A stretch of 33,727 bases of DNA from Leisingera sp. ANG59 (lineage in GTDB: Bacteria; Pseudomonadota; Alphaproteobacteria; Rhodobacterales; Rhodobacteraceae), in assembly GCF_013317235.1 (NCBI RefSeq), contig NZ_WLCM01000039.1, positions 335-34,061 on the forward strand, in the 5' to 3' direction. Within the stretch, counting starts at the first letter, position 1. Each line of letters opens with the position of its first letter. The notes below the pieces were generated by a model. The model did no database searches. It had not been told where the DNA came from and was given only the letters and a program-made list of their open reading frames with translations. This document shows positions 16,617 to 23,132 of this stretch, piece by piece. A program made the position numbers and the translations under genes.

Positions 16617-16623
16617 GGAGGGG
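16617..16623 (+). promoter_or_regulatory. Ribosome binding site deciding a TTG start for the LytTR gene
   Basis: GGAGGGG lies nine bases before an in-frame TTG at 16633. The first in-frame ATG of the conserved part (16669) has no comparable site, so the TTG is the better start. Confidence 0.55.
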
Positions 16624-16632
16624 CTGATAGGT

Positions 16633-17574
16633 TTGGGGACGATCAAGGACAATCTCCAAAGCCGCGAAATGCAGCTTTTTGACATGTTCGGTGAGCCGCC
16701 GCAGTTCACGGTACATGAAATGACGCTGGTTTTACGCAGCGGAGTGTTTCTGAAATACGCTGCGGCGGTGGCCGTTCTGCTGACAGCGTTCGACACGCAT
16801 GGCTACCGGGAGGCCGGGATGCCGCTGGCCGCCAACATGCTGCTTTGGGCGGTCTGCGTCGTGGCATTCATTTCGGTCTATGCGGCGGTGGTGCTGGCCT
16901 GGTTCGCGCTGGCACCGGGCGGGCGGCAGCTGCGGATGCTGCGGCTGGTGCCGAATGCAACTGCGATGGCGGTGGTCACGGTCCTGGTGCTGGCCATGGC
17001 GTCGCTATTTGCAGACCTGGAGTTCAGCAGGCGGGTCTTACTGCAGCATCTGCCCTACAACATCGCCCTGAGCTATATCTTCGAGACCTTAATGTTCGTG
17101 TTCATCCTGCCGCAGGCCGATGCGGCGCTGGGGCTGGACCTGTACCGGCAGCAGGCCGCAAGCAGCGCGGCGCCCGCGGAAAGGCCGCCCGGGCAGGAGC
17201 CGGCGGAGCAGCAGGCCGGCGATGCTGCGGCCGGGTTCAATGGCGCTGCGGTCGTGGTGCTGGGGGGGCAGCCCTTCCGGCTGGATCAGCTGCGCTATGT
17301 GAAATCGGAGGAGCACTACCTGCGGATCTCTGCCGGGGACAGCGAGCTGACGCTGCGCGGGCGGCTGGCCGATCTGCTGGCGCAGGTGCCGCAGGAGGCG
17401 GGTCTGCAGCCGCACCGCTCCTGGTGGGTGGCCCGTGATGCGGTGGCGGGGCTGAAGCGCGGAGGGCAGAGCGATCTGCTGCTGCTGGCGGACGGCAGCG
17501 AGGTTCCGGTGGCCCGCGGGAGGCGCATGCATGTGCGGGAGACCGTGCAGGCCTGGCTGGCCGGCCCGGGCTGA
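16633..17574 (+). CDS. Four-helix membrane protein with C-terminal LytTR DNA-binding domain
   Basis: About 313 residues from the TTG start. Four hydrophobic segments lie in the N-terminal half (about 38-54, 66-88, 104-122 and 135-155), including AANMLLWAVCVVAFISVYAA and ATAMAVVTVLVLAMASLF. A Gln/Ala/Pro-rich linker (about 163-205) leads to a LytTR domain (about 210-310) with LDQLRYVKSEEHYLRI, LQPHRSWWVARDAVAGLKRG and SEVPVARGRR. The layout is a membrane-bound transcription regulator that would bind DNA directly at the membrane instead of acting through a histidine kinase and response regulator. No obvious target or partner gene is adjacent. The signal sensed is unknown. The upstream open frame to 16555 is less likely to be translated. 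Confidence 0.8.
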   Translation: MGTIKDNLQSREMQLFDMFGEPPQFTVHEMTLVLRSGVFLKYAAAVAVLLTAFDTHGYREAGMPLAANMLLWAVCVVAFISVYAAVVLAWFALAPGGRQLRMLRLVPNATAMAVVTVLVLAMASLFADLEFSRRVLLQHLPYNIALSYIFETLMFVFILPQADAALGLDLYRQQAASSAAPAERPPGQEPAEQQAGDAAAGFNGAAVVVLGGQPFRLDQLRYVKSEEHYLRISAGDSELTLRGRLADLLAQVPQEAGLQPHRSWWVARDAVAGLKRGGQSDLLLLADGSEVPVARGRRMHVRETVQAWLAGPG

Positions 17575-17619
17575 CCCCGCGCGCGGCGCGGCAATGCAAA
17601 GCGGGAGACTTCCGGGCAG

Positions 17620-18058
17620 TCACGGCTGATCAGCCACCTTGCGGAACTCCATGTTGTAGATGACGTCCTCACCCGTCGCCGGGTCCACGCCCGGCGCGCC
17701 GCCGATGCTCAGCCGGTCGCCTTCCAGGGTGAAGGGGCGTGACAGATCGCCTGCCCAGTTCGGGTTCCAGGCGCCCTTCCACATGGTGAACCACCCGGTT
17801 GCCCTCCAGCGTTTAGGAGGCGACATAGGCCAGCATATCGTCAAACAGCGCGGCTTTCTCCTCCGTGCTCCAGCTCCCGCCGCTTTGGCTGATGCGGTCG
17901 CGCCGGAACACGGTGGCCATCATCCGACCGTCGCGGTGATAGGTGATATAGCCGATGGGAGACGGTCCCGGGGCATCCACGGTTTCCCCCGTAGCGACAG
18001 AGGTGCGGGTCCATGAGATCATGCGCCAGGATCCGATCAGCGCGCTGGCATCCGGCAT
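17620..18058 (-). pseudogene. Lipocalin-like domain protein, broken by a stop codon and a frameshift
   Basis: The first part (from ATG 18058) reads MPDASALIGSWRMISWTRTS ... GPSPIGYITYHRDGRMMATV ... DDMLAYVAS, matching the start of the Lipocalin_5-type family. A TAA at about 17813-17815 then occurs where the family has an aromatic residue (TAC or TAT to TAA would explain it). The same frame continues with TLEGNRVVHHVEG, and one extra base near 17795 shifts the remainder into the next frame, which continues AWNPNWAGDLSRPFTLEGDR and ends at TGA 17620. Both halves together give one normal domain of about 145 residues. Two independent lesions suggest true decay, though base-level sequencing error could explain either one. 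The function of intact members is not well defined. Confidence 0.75.
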
Positions 18059-18159
18059 GCGGTTTCCTCCACGGGACAGGATGCTTCACCATGCCAGAAA
18101 CCGGGCGGATCACCTAGGGGCAGGGCTTTGGCTGCGCTCGATGGCGGGTTGCAGCAAGG

Positions 18160-18195
18160 AAAGCGCCCCTCCGGCCGGGGGAGCCGGGAGGGGCT
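18160..18195 (-). terminator. Hairpin terminator downstream of the HD-domain gene
   Basis: CCCCTCCGGC (18166-18175) pairs with GCCGGGAGGGG (18183-18193) with one bulged base. On the minus strand the stem is followed by GCTTTCCTT, a moderately T-rich tail. It lies about 50 bases after the HD gene stop. Confidence 0.5.
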
Positions 18196-18246
18196 CGGCC
18201 TGGCTTTTGCCAGGGACAGGGCGCGGAGAGAGGGCGTCCCGAAATG

Positions 18247-18837
18247 TCAGTCCTCTGCGGTTTCAGCCAGCTCCATGTGGCCCCAGCCGCGCGACAGCAC
18301 CTTGCGCAGGATTGGCTCGAAGAACTCCAGCGGCTTGGTCGGATACTCCGGGTCGAAGGCGCATTGGTCGTATTTCTCGCAGAAATACCGGCAGTCCTCC
18401 CAATAGGGGCTGTCGCGGTACTTGTCCCGCGCGTTGCGGTCGCCGCCGAAGTGGTGGTTGTAGTAGAAGCCCTGGAACACGCAGTGGTGCTTGAGGATCC
18501 AATAGGTCTTTTCGCTGACATAGGGCTTCATCATCGCCGCCGACAGCTCGCTGTGGTTGTAGGGGGACAGGATGTCGCCGGTGTCATGCACCAGCGCAGC
18601 CACGATGATCTCGTCGTCGGCGCCGTCTTCCCAGGCGCGGGTCGCGGCCTGCAGCGAGTGCTGGTAGCGGTTCACCGGGTAGGGGGTCCAGTCCTCGTCC
18701 AGCGAGCGGATCGCGTCGAGGATGCGGTCCGGCAGGGCGGCGTTGTATGCCTCTTCGTATTTCTCTACCGCGGCCCAGTCGGCGGCGGTGGCTTCGGTGA
18801 AACTGGTCCAGGTTGGCTTGTGGCTTTTGTCCAGCAT
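18247..18837 (-). CDS. HD-domain protein with PhnZ/TmpB-like metal-ligand pattern
   Basis: A 196-residue protein with histidines and aspartates spaced as in HD-fold metal enzymes: His60 in NRYQHSLQAATRA, His84-Asp85 in AALVHDTGD, His95, His117/118 in WILKHHC, and Asp157 or Asp162 near the end. The segment DGADDEIIVAALVHDTGD resembles the predicted HD phosphohydrolase group (COG4341), which includes the mixed-valent di-iron oxygenases PhnZ and TmpB that cleave carbon-phosphorus bonds. A hydrolase function is also possible. The aromatic- and His-rich insert FQGFYYNHHFGGDRNARDKY (123-142) is unusual. Start ATG 18837 follows AAAGGA by eight bases. It is divergent from a LysR gene 99 bases away, which probably controls it. 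No TmpA-type Fe/2-oxoglutarate partner is in the window. Confidence 0.75.
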   Translation of the reverse strand: MLDKSHKPTWTSFTEATAADWAAVEKYEEAYNAALPDRILDAIRSLDEDWTPYPVNRYQHSLQAATRAWEDGADDEIIVAALVHDTGDILSPYNHSELSAAMMKPYVSEKTYWILKHHCVFQGFYYNHHFGGDRNARDKYRDSPYWEDCRYFCEKYDQCAFDPEYPTKPLEFFEPILRKVLSRGWGHMELAETAED

Positions 18838-18882
18838 GGCGCGGGTCCTTTGGTTGATCTGCTGGCAGCGTAGCGTTTCCCG

Positions 18883-18913
18883 CCTGAGCAGGAAAACGAA
18901 TTGATTTGCTCAG
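18883..18913. promoter_or_regulatory. Dyad between the HD and LysR genes, candidate LysR operator
   Basis: TGAGCA (18885-18890) and TGCTCA (18907-18912) form a perfect inverted repeat centred near 18898, in the 99-base divergent gap. CTGAGCA/TGCTCAG extends it to seven bases per arm (18884-18890 and 18907-18913). An overlapping TTTCC/GGAAA pair flanks the left arm. Position and symmetry fit autoregulation plus control of the HD gene by the LysR protein. Confidence 0.45.
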
Positions 18914-18936
18914 CCTGAAAGGAAATAGTGATCACC

Positions 18937-19785
18937 ATGCAGATCAGCGCGTTCAAAACCTTTCTGGCGATCGAGGCCGCGGGCAGCTTTCACGGCGCGG
19001 CCCGGGTTTTGAACGTGACCCAGACCGCTGTCAGCGCCCGGATCAAGGCGCTGGAGGAGGCGCTGGGGACGCCATTGTTTGAGCGCGGCCCGGGCGGCAC
19101 GAGGCTGAGCGAGGCGGGGCGGCAGTTCATGCCCTATGCCGAGCAGATGATGCGGACCTGGGAGTTTGTGTCCGGCGATCTGAAGGCCAGCCTGGCTGGG
19201 CGGGTGCCGCTGCGGTTGGGGGCGCAGCTGTCGGTGTGGGACCCTTTGCTGGTCGATGTGGCGGTCTGGCTGGAGGAGGTGCAGGGCACGGTGCCCTTCA
19301 CGCTGAACTACGACCACGCGATGAATATGGGCGAAGCGGTGGCGCGCCGCCTGCTGGATCTGGCAATCGTGAACGAGGTGCCGGCAGGCGCACGGCTGGC
19401 GGCGGAAGAACTGCCGCCGGAGCGGCTGGTTCTGGTGGCGGACCATCCCCTGCGGCTGGGGCAGGATGCGCTGCCGCTGTTCATCAACCTGGAATTCGGC
19501 GCCGAGTATGATGCGCAATTGCAGGATGTGCTGCCCGCCCGCAGCCGCCAGCATATCGTGCTGGGCAATGCGCTGATGGGGCTGCGTTACCTGCAGAAGC
19601 GCGGCGGCATGGGGTATTTTCCGGCCTATATGGCAGCAGAGGCGCTGGCGGCGGGCGCGCTGCACGCAGTGGAAGGCGCGCCGGAGATCAGCCTCAGTTG
19701 CCGTGCACTCTATCTGGCCGACAATCCGGCGCTGCAGCATATCCGCCAGGTGGTGCGGGGATTGCAGGAGGTGCGCGGCGGTTAG
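18937..19785 (+). CDS. LysR-family transcriptional regulator
   Basis: A 282-residue regulator. The N-terminal winged helix-turn-helix (about 1-60) is typical: MQISAFKTFLAIEAAGSFHG, then TQTAVSARIKALEEALGTPL and FERGPGGTRLSEAG. The effector domain (about 90-280) is more divergent, with few charged residues in its presumed ligand cleft and a conserved-looking QKRGGMGYFPAYMA near 225. The start is uncertain: AAAGGA at 18918-18923 is 13 bases from this ATG and only four from an in-frame GTG at 18928; the ATG gives the more usual LysR N-terminus. It is divergent from the HD-domain gene, which is the likely target. Confidence 0.9.
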   Translation: MQISAFKTFLAIEAAGSFHGAARVLNVTQTAVSARIKALEEALGTPLFERGPGGTRLSEAGRQFMPYAEQMMRTWEFVSGDLKASLAGRVPLRLGAQLSVWDPLLVDVAVWLEEVQGTVPFTLNYDHAMNMGEAVARRLLDLAIVNEVPAGARLAAEELPPERLVLVADHPLRLGQDALPLFINLEFGAEYDAQLQDVLPARSRQHIVLGNALMGLRYLQKRGGMGYFPAYMAAEALAAGALHAVEGAPEISLSCRALYLADNPALQHIRQVVRGLQEVRGG

Positions 19786-19835
19786 GAGAAACAAATCCGG
19801 CGCGGAACATTCCACAGAAAAACGCGTTTTCCGGG

Positions 19836-19858
19836 CTGAATTCTGCGCCGGAATTCAG
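19836..19858. terminator. Hairpin between convergent LysR and methyltransferase genes
   Basis: CTGAATTC (19836-19843) pairs perfectly with GAATTCAG (19851-19858), loop of seven bases, between two convergent stop codons. A 12-base palindrome AAAACGCGTTTT lies just to its left (about 19819-19830). No clear T-run follows on either strand. Confidence 0.35.
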
Positions 19859-19864
19859 GTTGCG

Positions 19865-20512
19865 CTATTTCCGGCTAACCAGCGCCAGGTTGTTGGCGGG
19901 CATCTCTACCGCCTGCAGCAGGTCCAGCCCGGCAGCCTGCAGCCAGTTGATGACCTCGGCATCATCCTTGTAGCCGGTTTCCGGGTCGTGGGCGGTGATG
20001 GCGGCGTGGAAGGCGCGGTCGCCCTCGCTGATGAGGTCTCCGGCGCGCATGAAGGGGCCGTAGATCACGAAGCGCCCGCCGGAGGCGAGCGCGGCGGCGG
20101 CTTCCTGGATCAGGGTGCGGGCTTCCCCTGCGCTGATCAGATGCAGGAGGTTCACCAGCACGATCAGGTCCTGGCCCGCATGATCAGCGCCCCAGCCAGG
20201 GGCGGTGGCGTCCAGGTCTATGGGCGGGGCGATGTTGGGCAGGCCTGACTCGTCGGCGTAGGCCTGGATGCTGGCGCGGCGGGCGGCGTCCACTTCCGTT
20301 GGCAGCCAGGTCAGCCCGGGCAGGCCGGAGGCAAAGGCGGCCACATGCTGGCCAGTGCCGCTGGCCAGCTCCAGAGCGCGGCCCGCCTTCGGGGCGATCT
20401 GGGTCAGAAGATCGCAGATCGCGCCGCTGTTTCGCTCGGCGGAGGGGGCAAACAGCTTGCCTCCTTGCGGTTCTGCGACAGACGCCGCGCCGGGAACCGA
20501 ACGCACCGGCAT
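19865..20512 (-). CDS. DUF938-family SAM-dependent methyltransferase
   Basis: A 215-residue protein. It has the DUF938 signature near the N-terminus (FAPSAERNSGAICDLLTQIA) and the SAM fold: ALELASGTGQHVAAFASGLP (motif I), WLPTEVDAARRASI (acidic residue after strand two) and DLIVLVNLLHLIS. The C-terminal YGPFMRAGDLISEGDRAFHA stretch is typical of the family, whose substrate has not been established to my knowledge. Its ATG overlaps the stop of the flavoprotein upstream (ATGA at 20512), so it is translationally coupled and is the last gene of a three-gene operon. Confidence 0.85.
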   Translation of the reverse strand: MPVRSVPGAASVAEPQGGKLFAPSAERNSGAICDLLTQIAPKAGRALELASGTGQHVAAFASGLPGLTWLPTEVDAARRASIQAYADESGLPNIAPPIDLDATAPGWGADHAGQDLIVLVNLLHLISAGEARTLIQEAAAALASGGRFVIYGPFMRAGDLISEGDRAFHAAITAHDPETGYKDDAEVINWLQAAGLDLLQAVEMPANNLALVSRK

Positions 20513-21582
20513 CAGCGCAGCCGTGCCGGCGACAGCGCTGCGACCGCGGCGGCGTCCAGCACCGGCGCGCGGCCTGCCACCAGATCTGCAATCAGCTGCG
20601 AGGCGGAGGGCGCGGTCATGATGCCGTAGCCGCCCTGACCGGCGCACCAGATGAAATCCGGCTGGTCCGGATCCGGCCCCAGCACCAGGGTGCCGTCGGC
20701 GACAAAGCTGCGCAGGCCGGCAAAATTGCTTTCAACGCGGGTGACCGGCTCTGTCACCATTTCCTCGTAGCGCGCCAGCCCTTCGGCCAGCACCATGTCG
20801 TCTGCATAGGCGTCATGCGGCTCCACCGGGTCGGCATCGGCGGGGGAGACCAGCAGCTTGCCGGCATCAGGTTTGGCGTACCAGGTTTCACCCACGCCCA
20901 GCAACATCGGCCAGCCGCTGACGTCATGGCCGCCGGGCGCGGGCAGCCGCGCCATCGAGCGGCGCTTGGGCTGCAGGCCGATAGCGGCGACCCCGGCCAG
21001 TGCCGCGACCTGATCCGCCCAGGCGCCCGCTGCGTTGACCAGGTTGCGGGCCTCGTAGGCCTCACCGCCCGCGGTGACCTGCCAGCCGCCGCTGATGCGG
21101 ACGATCGCGGTCACAGGCGCCTTAGTTACGGTCCGGCCGCCCGCAGCGCGCAAAGCCTTGGCGAAATCCTGCAGCATCCTGTCGGTGTCGATATCCTCAG
21201 CCGCGCCGCTGATGGCGGTGAAGCCGACGGTCTCAGGGTTCAGGATCGGCACCATGGCGCGGGCCTCGTCCAGCTCCAGCGTGGCCATGCCCAGCTCATC
21301 CACGTCGCGGGCAAAGCCGCCGGCATCACCCTTGGCCCCGACCAGCATCAGCCCTCGCGGGGACAGGTAGCCGTTTTCGCGCAGGTGAGCGGCGCTGGCG
21401 CGGTTCAGGTCGAGGGTGGGGCCGTGGCCGTAGTTTTCCTCATACAGCGCGGCGGAGCGGCCGGAGGAATGGTAGCCAAGCGCATCCTCCATTTCGAGCA
21501 AAGTGACGCTGCCGAGGGCGGCCAGCCGGGCGGCGGCGCTGGTGCCGGCCATGCCGCCGCCGATGACGATGAAATCCTGCAT
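20512..21582 (-). CDS. FAD-dependent amine/D-amino-acid dehydrogenase, DauA-like
   Basis: A 356-residue DAO-fold flavoprotein. The dinucleotide motif FIVIGGGMAGTSAAARLA is at the N-terminus, followed by LGYHSSGRSAALYEENYG, closely like the HSTGRSAA segment of D-arginine dehydrogenase DauA, whose His is near the flavin. NAAGAWADQVAALAGV and CAGQGGYGIMTAPS near the end close the FAD site. It would oxidise a D-amino acid or similar amine to an imino acid. The start ATG lies four bases after the reductase stop, and the stop overlaps the DUF938 start, so it is the middle gene of the operon. The substrate is inferred only from resemblance. Confidence 0.85.
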   Translation of the reverse strand: MQDFIVIGGGMAGTSAAARLAALGSVTLLEMEDALGYHSSGRSAALYEENYGHGPTLDLNRASAAHLRENGYLSPRGLMLVGAKGDAGGFARDVDELGMATLELDEARAMVPILNPETVGFTAISGAAEDIDTDRMLQDFAKALRAAGGRTVTKAPVTAIVRISGGWQVTAGGEAYEARNLVNAAGAWADQVAALAGVAAIGLQPKRRSMARLPAPGGHDVSGWPMLLGVGETWYAKPDAGKLLVSPADADPVEPHDAYADDMVLAEGLARYEEMVTEPVTRVESNFAGLRSFVADGTLVLGPDPDQPDFIWCAGQGGYGIMTAPSASQLIADLVAGRAPVLDAAAVAALSPARLR

Positions 21583-21586
21583 GGGT

Positions 21587-22549
21587 CTAGTCCTTGTGGT
21601 CTTCTTGTTCTTCCAGCCGGTCGGTGGCCGGTGCCGGCCGGGGGCTGAGCGCCTCGATGGCGGTGTAGAGATCGCGGTCCATTGCGTATTCCAGCGCCGC
21701 CAGCGAGGGCTGCAGCTGTTCCGCGTTGCGGGCAGAGATGATCGGTACCGGCGCGGCGGGGTGGGCAGCGGCCCAGGCCACGGCAAGGGTGGCAGGATGG
21801 GTGCCGCGCTGGGCAGCCAGCTCAGTCAGCGCAGCGGCAGTCTGATGCATCGAGGCGGGGCTGTAGCGGACGCTGTAGCCCTTGTCCTCGGTGATGCGGC
21901 CGCTGCCGCCGGCGGCGTATTTGCCGGTCAGAAGACCGCCGCCAAGCGGCGAGTAGGGCACTGCGGTGATGCCCTGGTCGGCGCACATCGGCAGGATTTC
22001 CACCTCTGCCTGCCGTTTCACCAGTGAATACATCGGCTGCAGCAGATCGATGGAAATGCCGGAGGCCAGCCCCGCCATCTGCGCCTTCATCACCTGCCAG
22101 GCGGCGAAGTTGGACAGCGCCGCATAGCGGATCACGCCTGCGTCCTTGAGCGCGGCGAAACACTCCATGGTCTCGCGCAGATCGGTGTGCGGGTCGAAAC
22201 GGTGCAGGTAGAAGACATCGACCATGTCCAGATCCAGCCGGCGGCGGCTTTCGTCCAGCTGGGCGCGCAGGTTGGCGGCCCCGGCGCCGCCCTCATACCC
22301 CGCCTTGGTGGCAATCAGCAGCCGGTCGCGTTCGCTCTTGATGAAGCGGCCGAGGATCCGTTCGGAGCTGCCATCGGTGTAGACCCAGGCGGTGTCGAAA
22401 TGGGTGATGCCGGCGGCGCGGCAGGCGGCGTACATGTCTGCCGACTGCGCTTCGGAGGCGCGGCTGCCGAACTGCATGCAGCCAAAGGCAAAACGGCTGG
22501 CGGGGGTGCCATCAGGGCTGGTGAGGGGCGTGCGTGGGCTCTGTGTCAT
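21587..22549 (-). CDS. Aldo/keto reductase
   Basis: A 320-residue NADPH-type reductase. Family features are visible: FDTAWVYTDGSSERILGRFI (the catalytic Asp/Tyr region), LIATKAGYE (catalytic Lys), DVFYLHRFDPHTDLRET (catalytic His), IRYAALSNFAAWQV and VPYSPLGGGLLTGKY. PVPIISARNAEQLQPSLAAL near the end is the cofactor-binding strand-helix. I placed the start at ATG 22549 (MTQSPRTPLTSPDG), giving a normal length; the upstream extension to 22609 lacks support. It is the first gene of the operon with the DauA-like flavoprotein and the DUF938 methyltransferase. The carbonyl substrate is unknown; reduction of a 2-oxo or aldehyde product of the flavoenzyme is an attractive but untested idea. Confidence 0.88.
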   Translation of the reverse strand: MTQSPRTPLTSPDGTPASRFAFGCMQFGSRASEAQSADMYAACRAAGITHFDTAWVYTDGSSERILGRFIKSERDRLLIATKAGYEGGAGAANLRAQLDESRRRLDLDMVDVFYLHRFDPHTDLRETMECFAALKDAGVIRYAALSNFAAWQVMKAQMAGLASGISIDLLQPMYSLVKRQAEVEILPMCADQGITAVPYSPLGGGLLTGKYAAGGSGRITEDKGYSVRYSPASMHQTAAALTELAAQRGTHPATLAVAWAAAHPAAPVPIISARNAEQLQPSLAALEYAMDRDLYTAIEALSPRPAPATDRLEEQEDHKD

Positions 22550-22685
22550 GGCCGGAGAGTGGCACGCAAGGCCGGGCAGGCAAAGGGCAATTCCGGCGCT
22601 GGCAGACAAAATGCTTGGTCAAAGCGCCGGGCAGTGCAACTATTGGATGCAGTTCAAGAAAATAATTTGAGACGGGGGACGGACG

Positions 22686-23129
22686 ATGACCACGCCCAAT
22701 GCACATCCGATGGCTGCGGGGCATATACCTTCATATGTCACCGCGGCGGACGGCAGCGATTTCCTGTTCACTTTCATGGCGGTGTTCACCATCACCCTGA
22801 TCCTGCTGATCGGGGTTGCCTATTTCACCCTGCACGCGCTGCCGGAGAAGATGGCACACAAGAGCAATCACCCGCAGTTCCAGCTGGTCGGCATTCTGGC
22901 GCTGCTGGCGCTGTTCACCCACAACAATATCTTCTGGGTGGCTGCGATCCTGATGGCGGGCTTCCAGATCCCGGATCTGGCTGCACCGCTGCGCTCCATT
23001 GCCGATGCGGTCCGGGGCCTGGGGAAGGAGCCCGAGACCCCGGTGGCGCAGGGCGTGGACAGCCCGGATGCGGACAAACCGGACACGCCTGCGCCGGTGC
23101 AGGCGGAACCCGTGGCAGAAGGGCACTGA
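22686..23129 (+). CDS. DUF3302-like small membrane protein (YiaW-type)
   Basis: A 147-residue protein with two hydrophobic helices (about 28-52, FTFMAVFTITLILLIGVAYF, and about 68-93). Between them lies LHALPEKMAHKSNHP, which resembles the LHDIPYLIAKKRNHP stretch I recall in E. coli YiaW (DUF3302). The C-terminal tail (from about 115) is acidic and Pro-rich (PDADKPDTPAPVQAEP). The downstream HlyD-type gene starts three bases after its stop, the same pairing as yiaW-yiaV. GGGGGACGG at 22674-22682 is an acceptable ribosome site. It is likely a partner of the HlyD protein in the inner membrane; its molecular role is not established. Confidence 0.7.
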   Translation: MTTPNAHPMAAGHIPSYVTAADGSDFLFTFMAVFTITLILLIGVAYFTLHALPEKMAHKSNHPQFQLVGILALLALFTHNNIFWVAAILMAGFQIPDLAAPLRSIADAVRGLGKEPETPVAQGVDSPDADKPDTPAPVQAEPVAEGH

Positions 23130-23132
23130 GAG

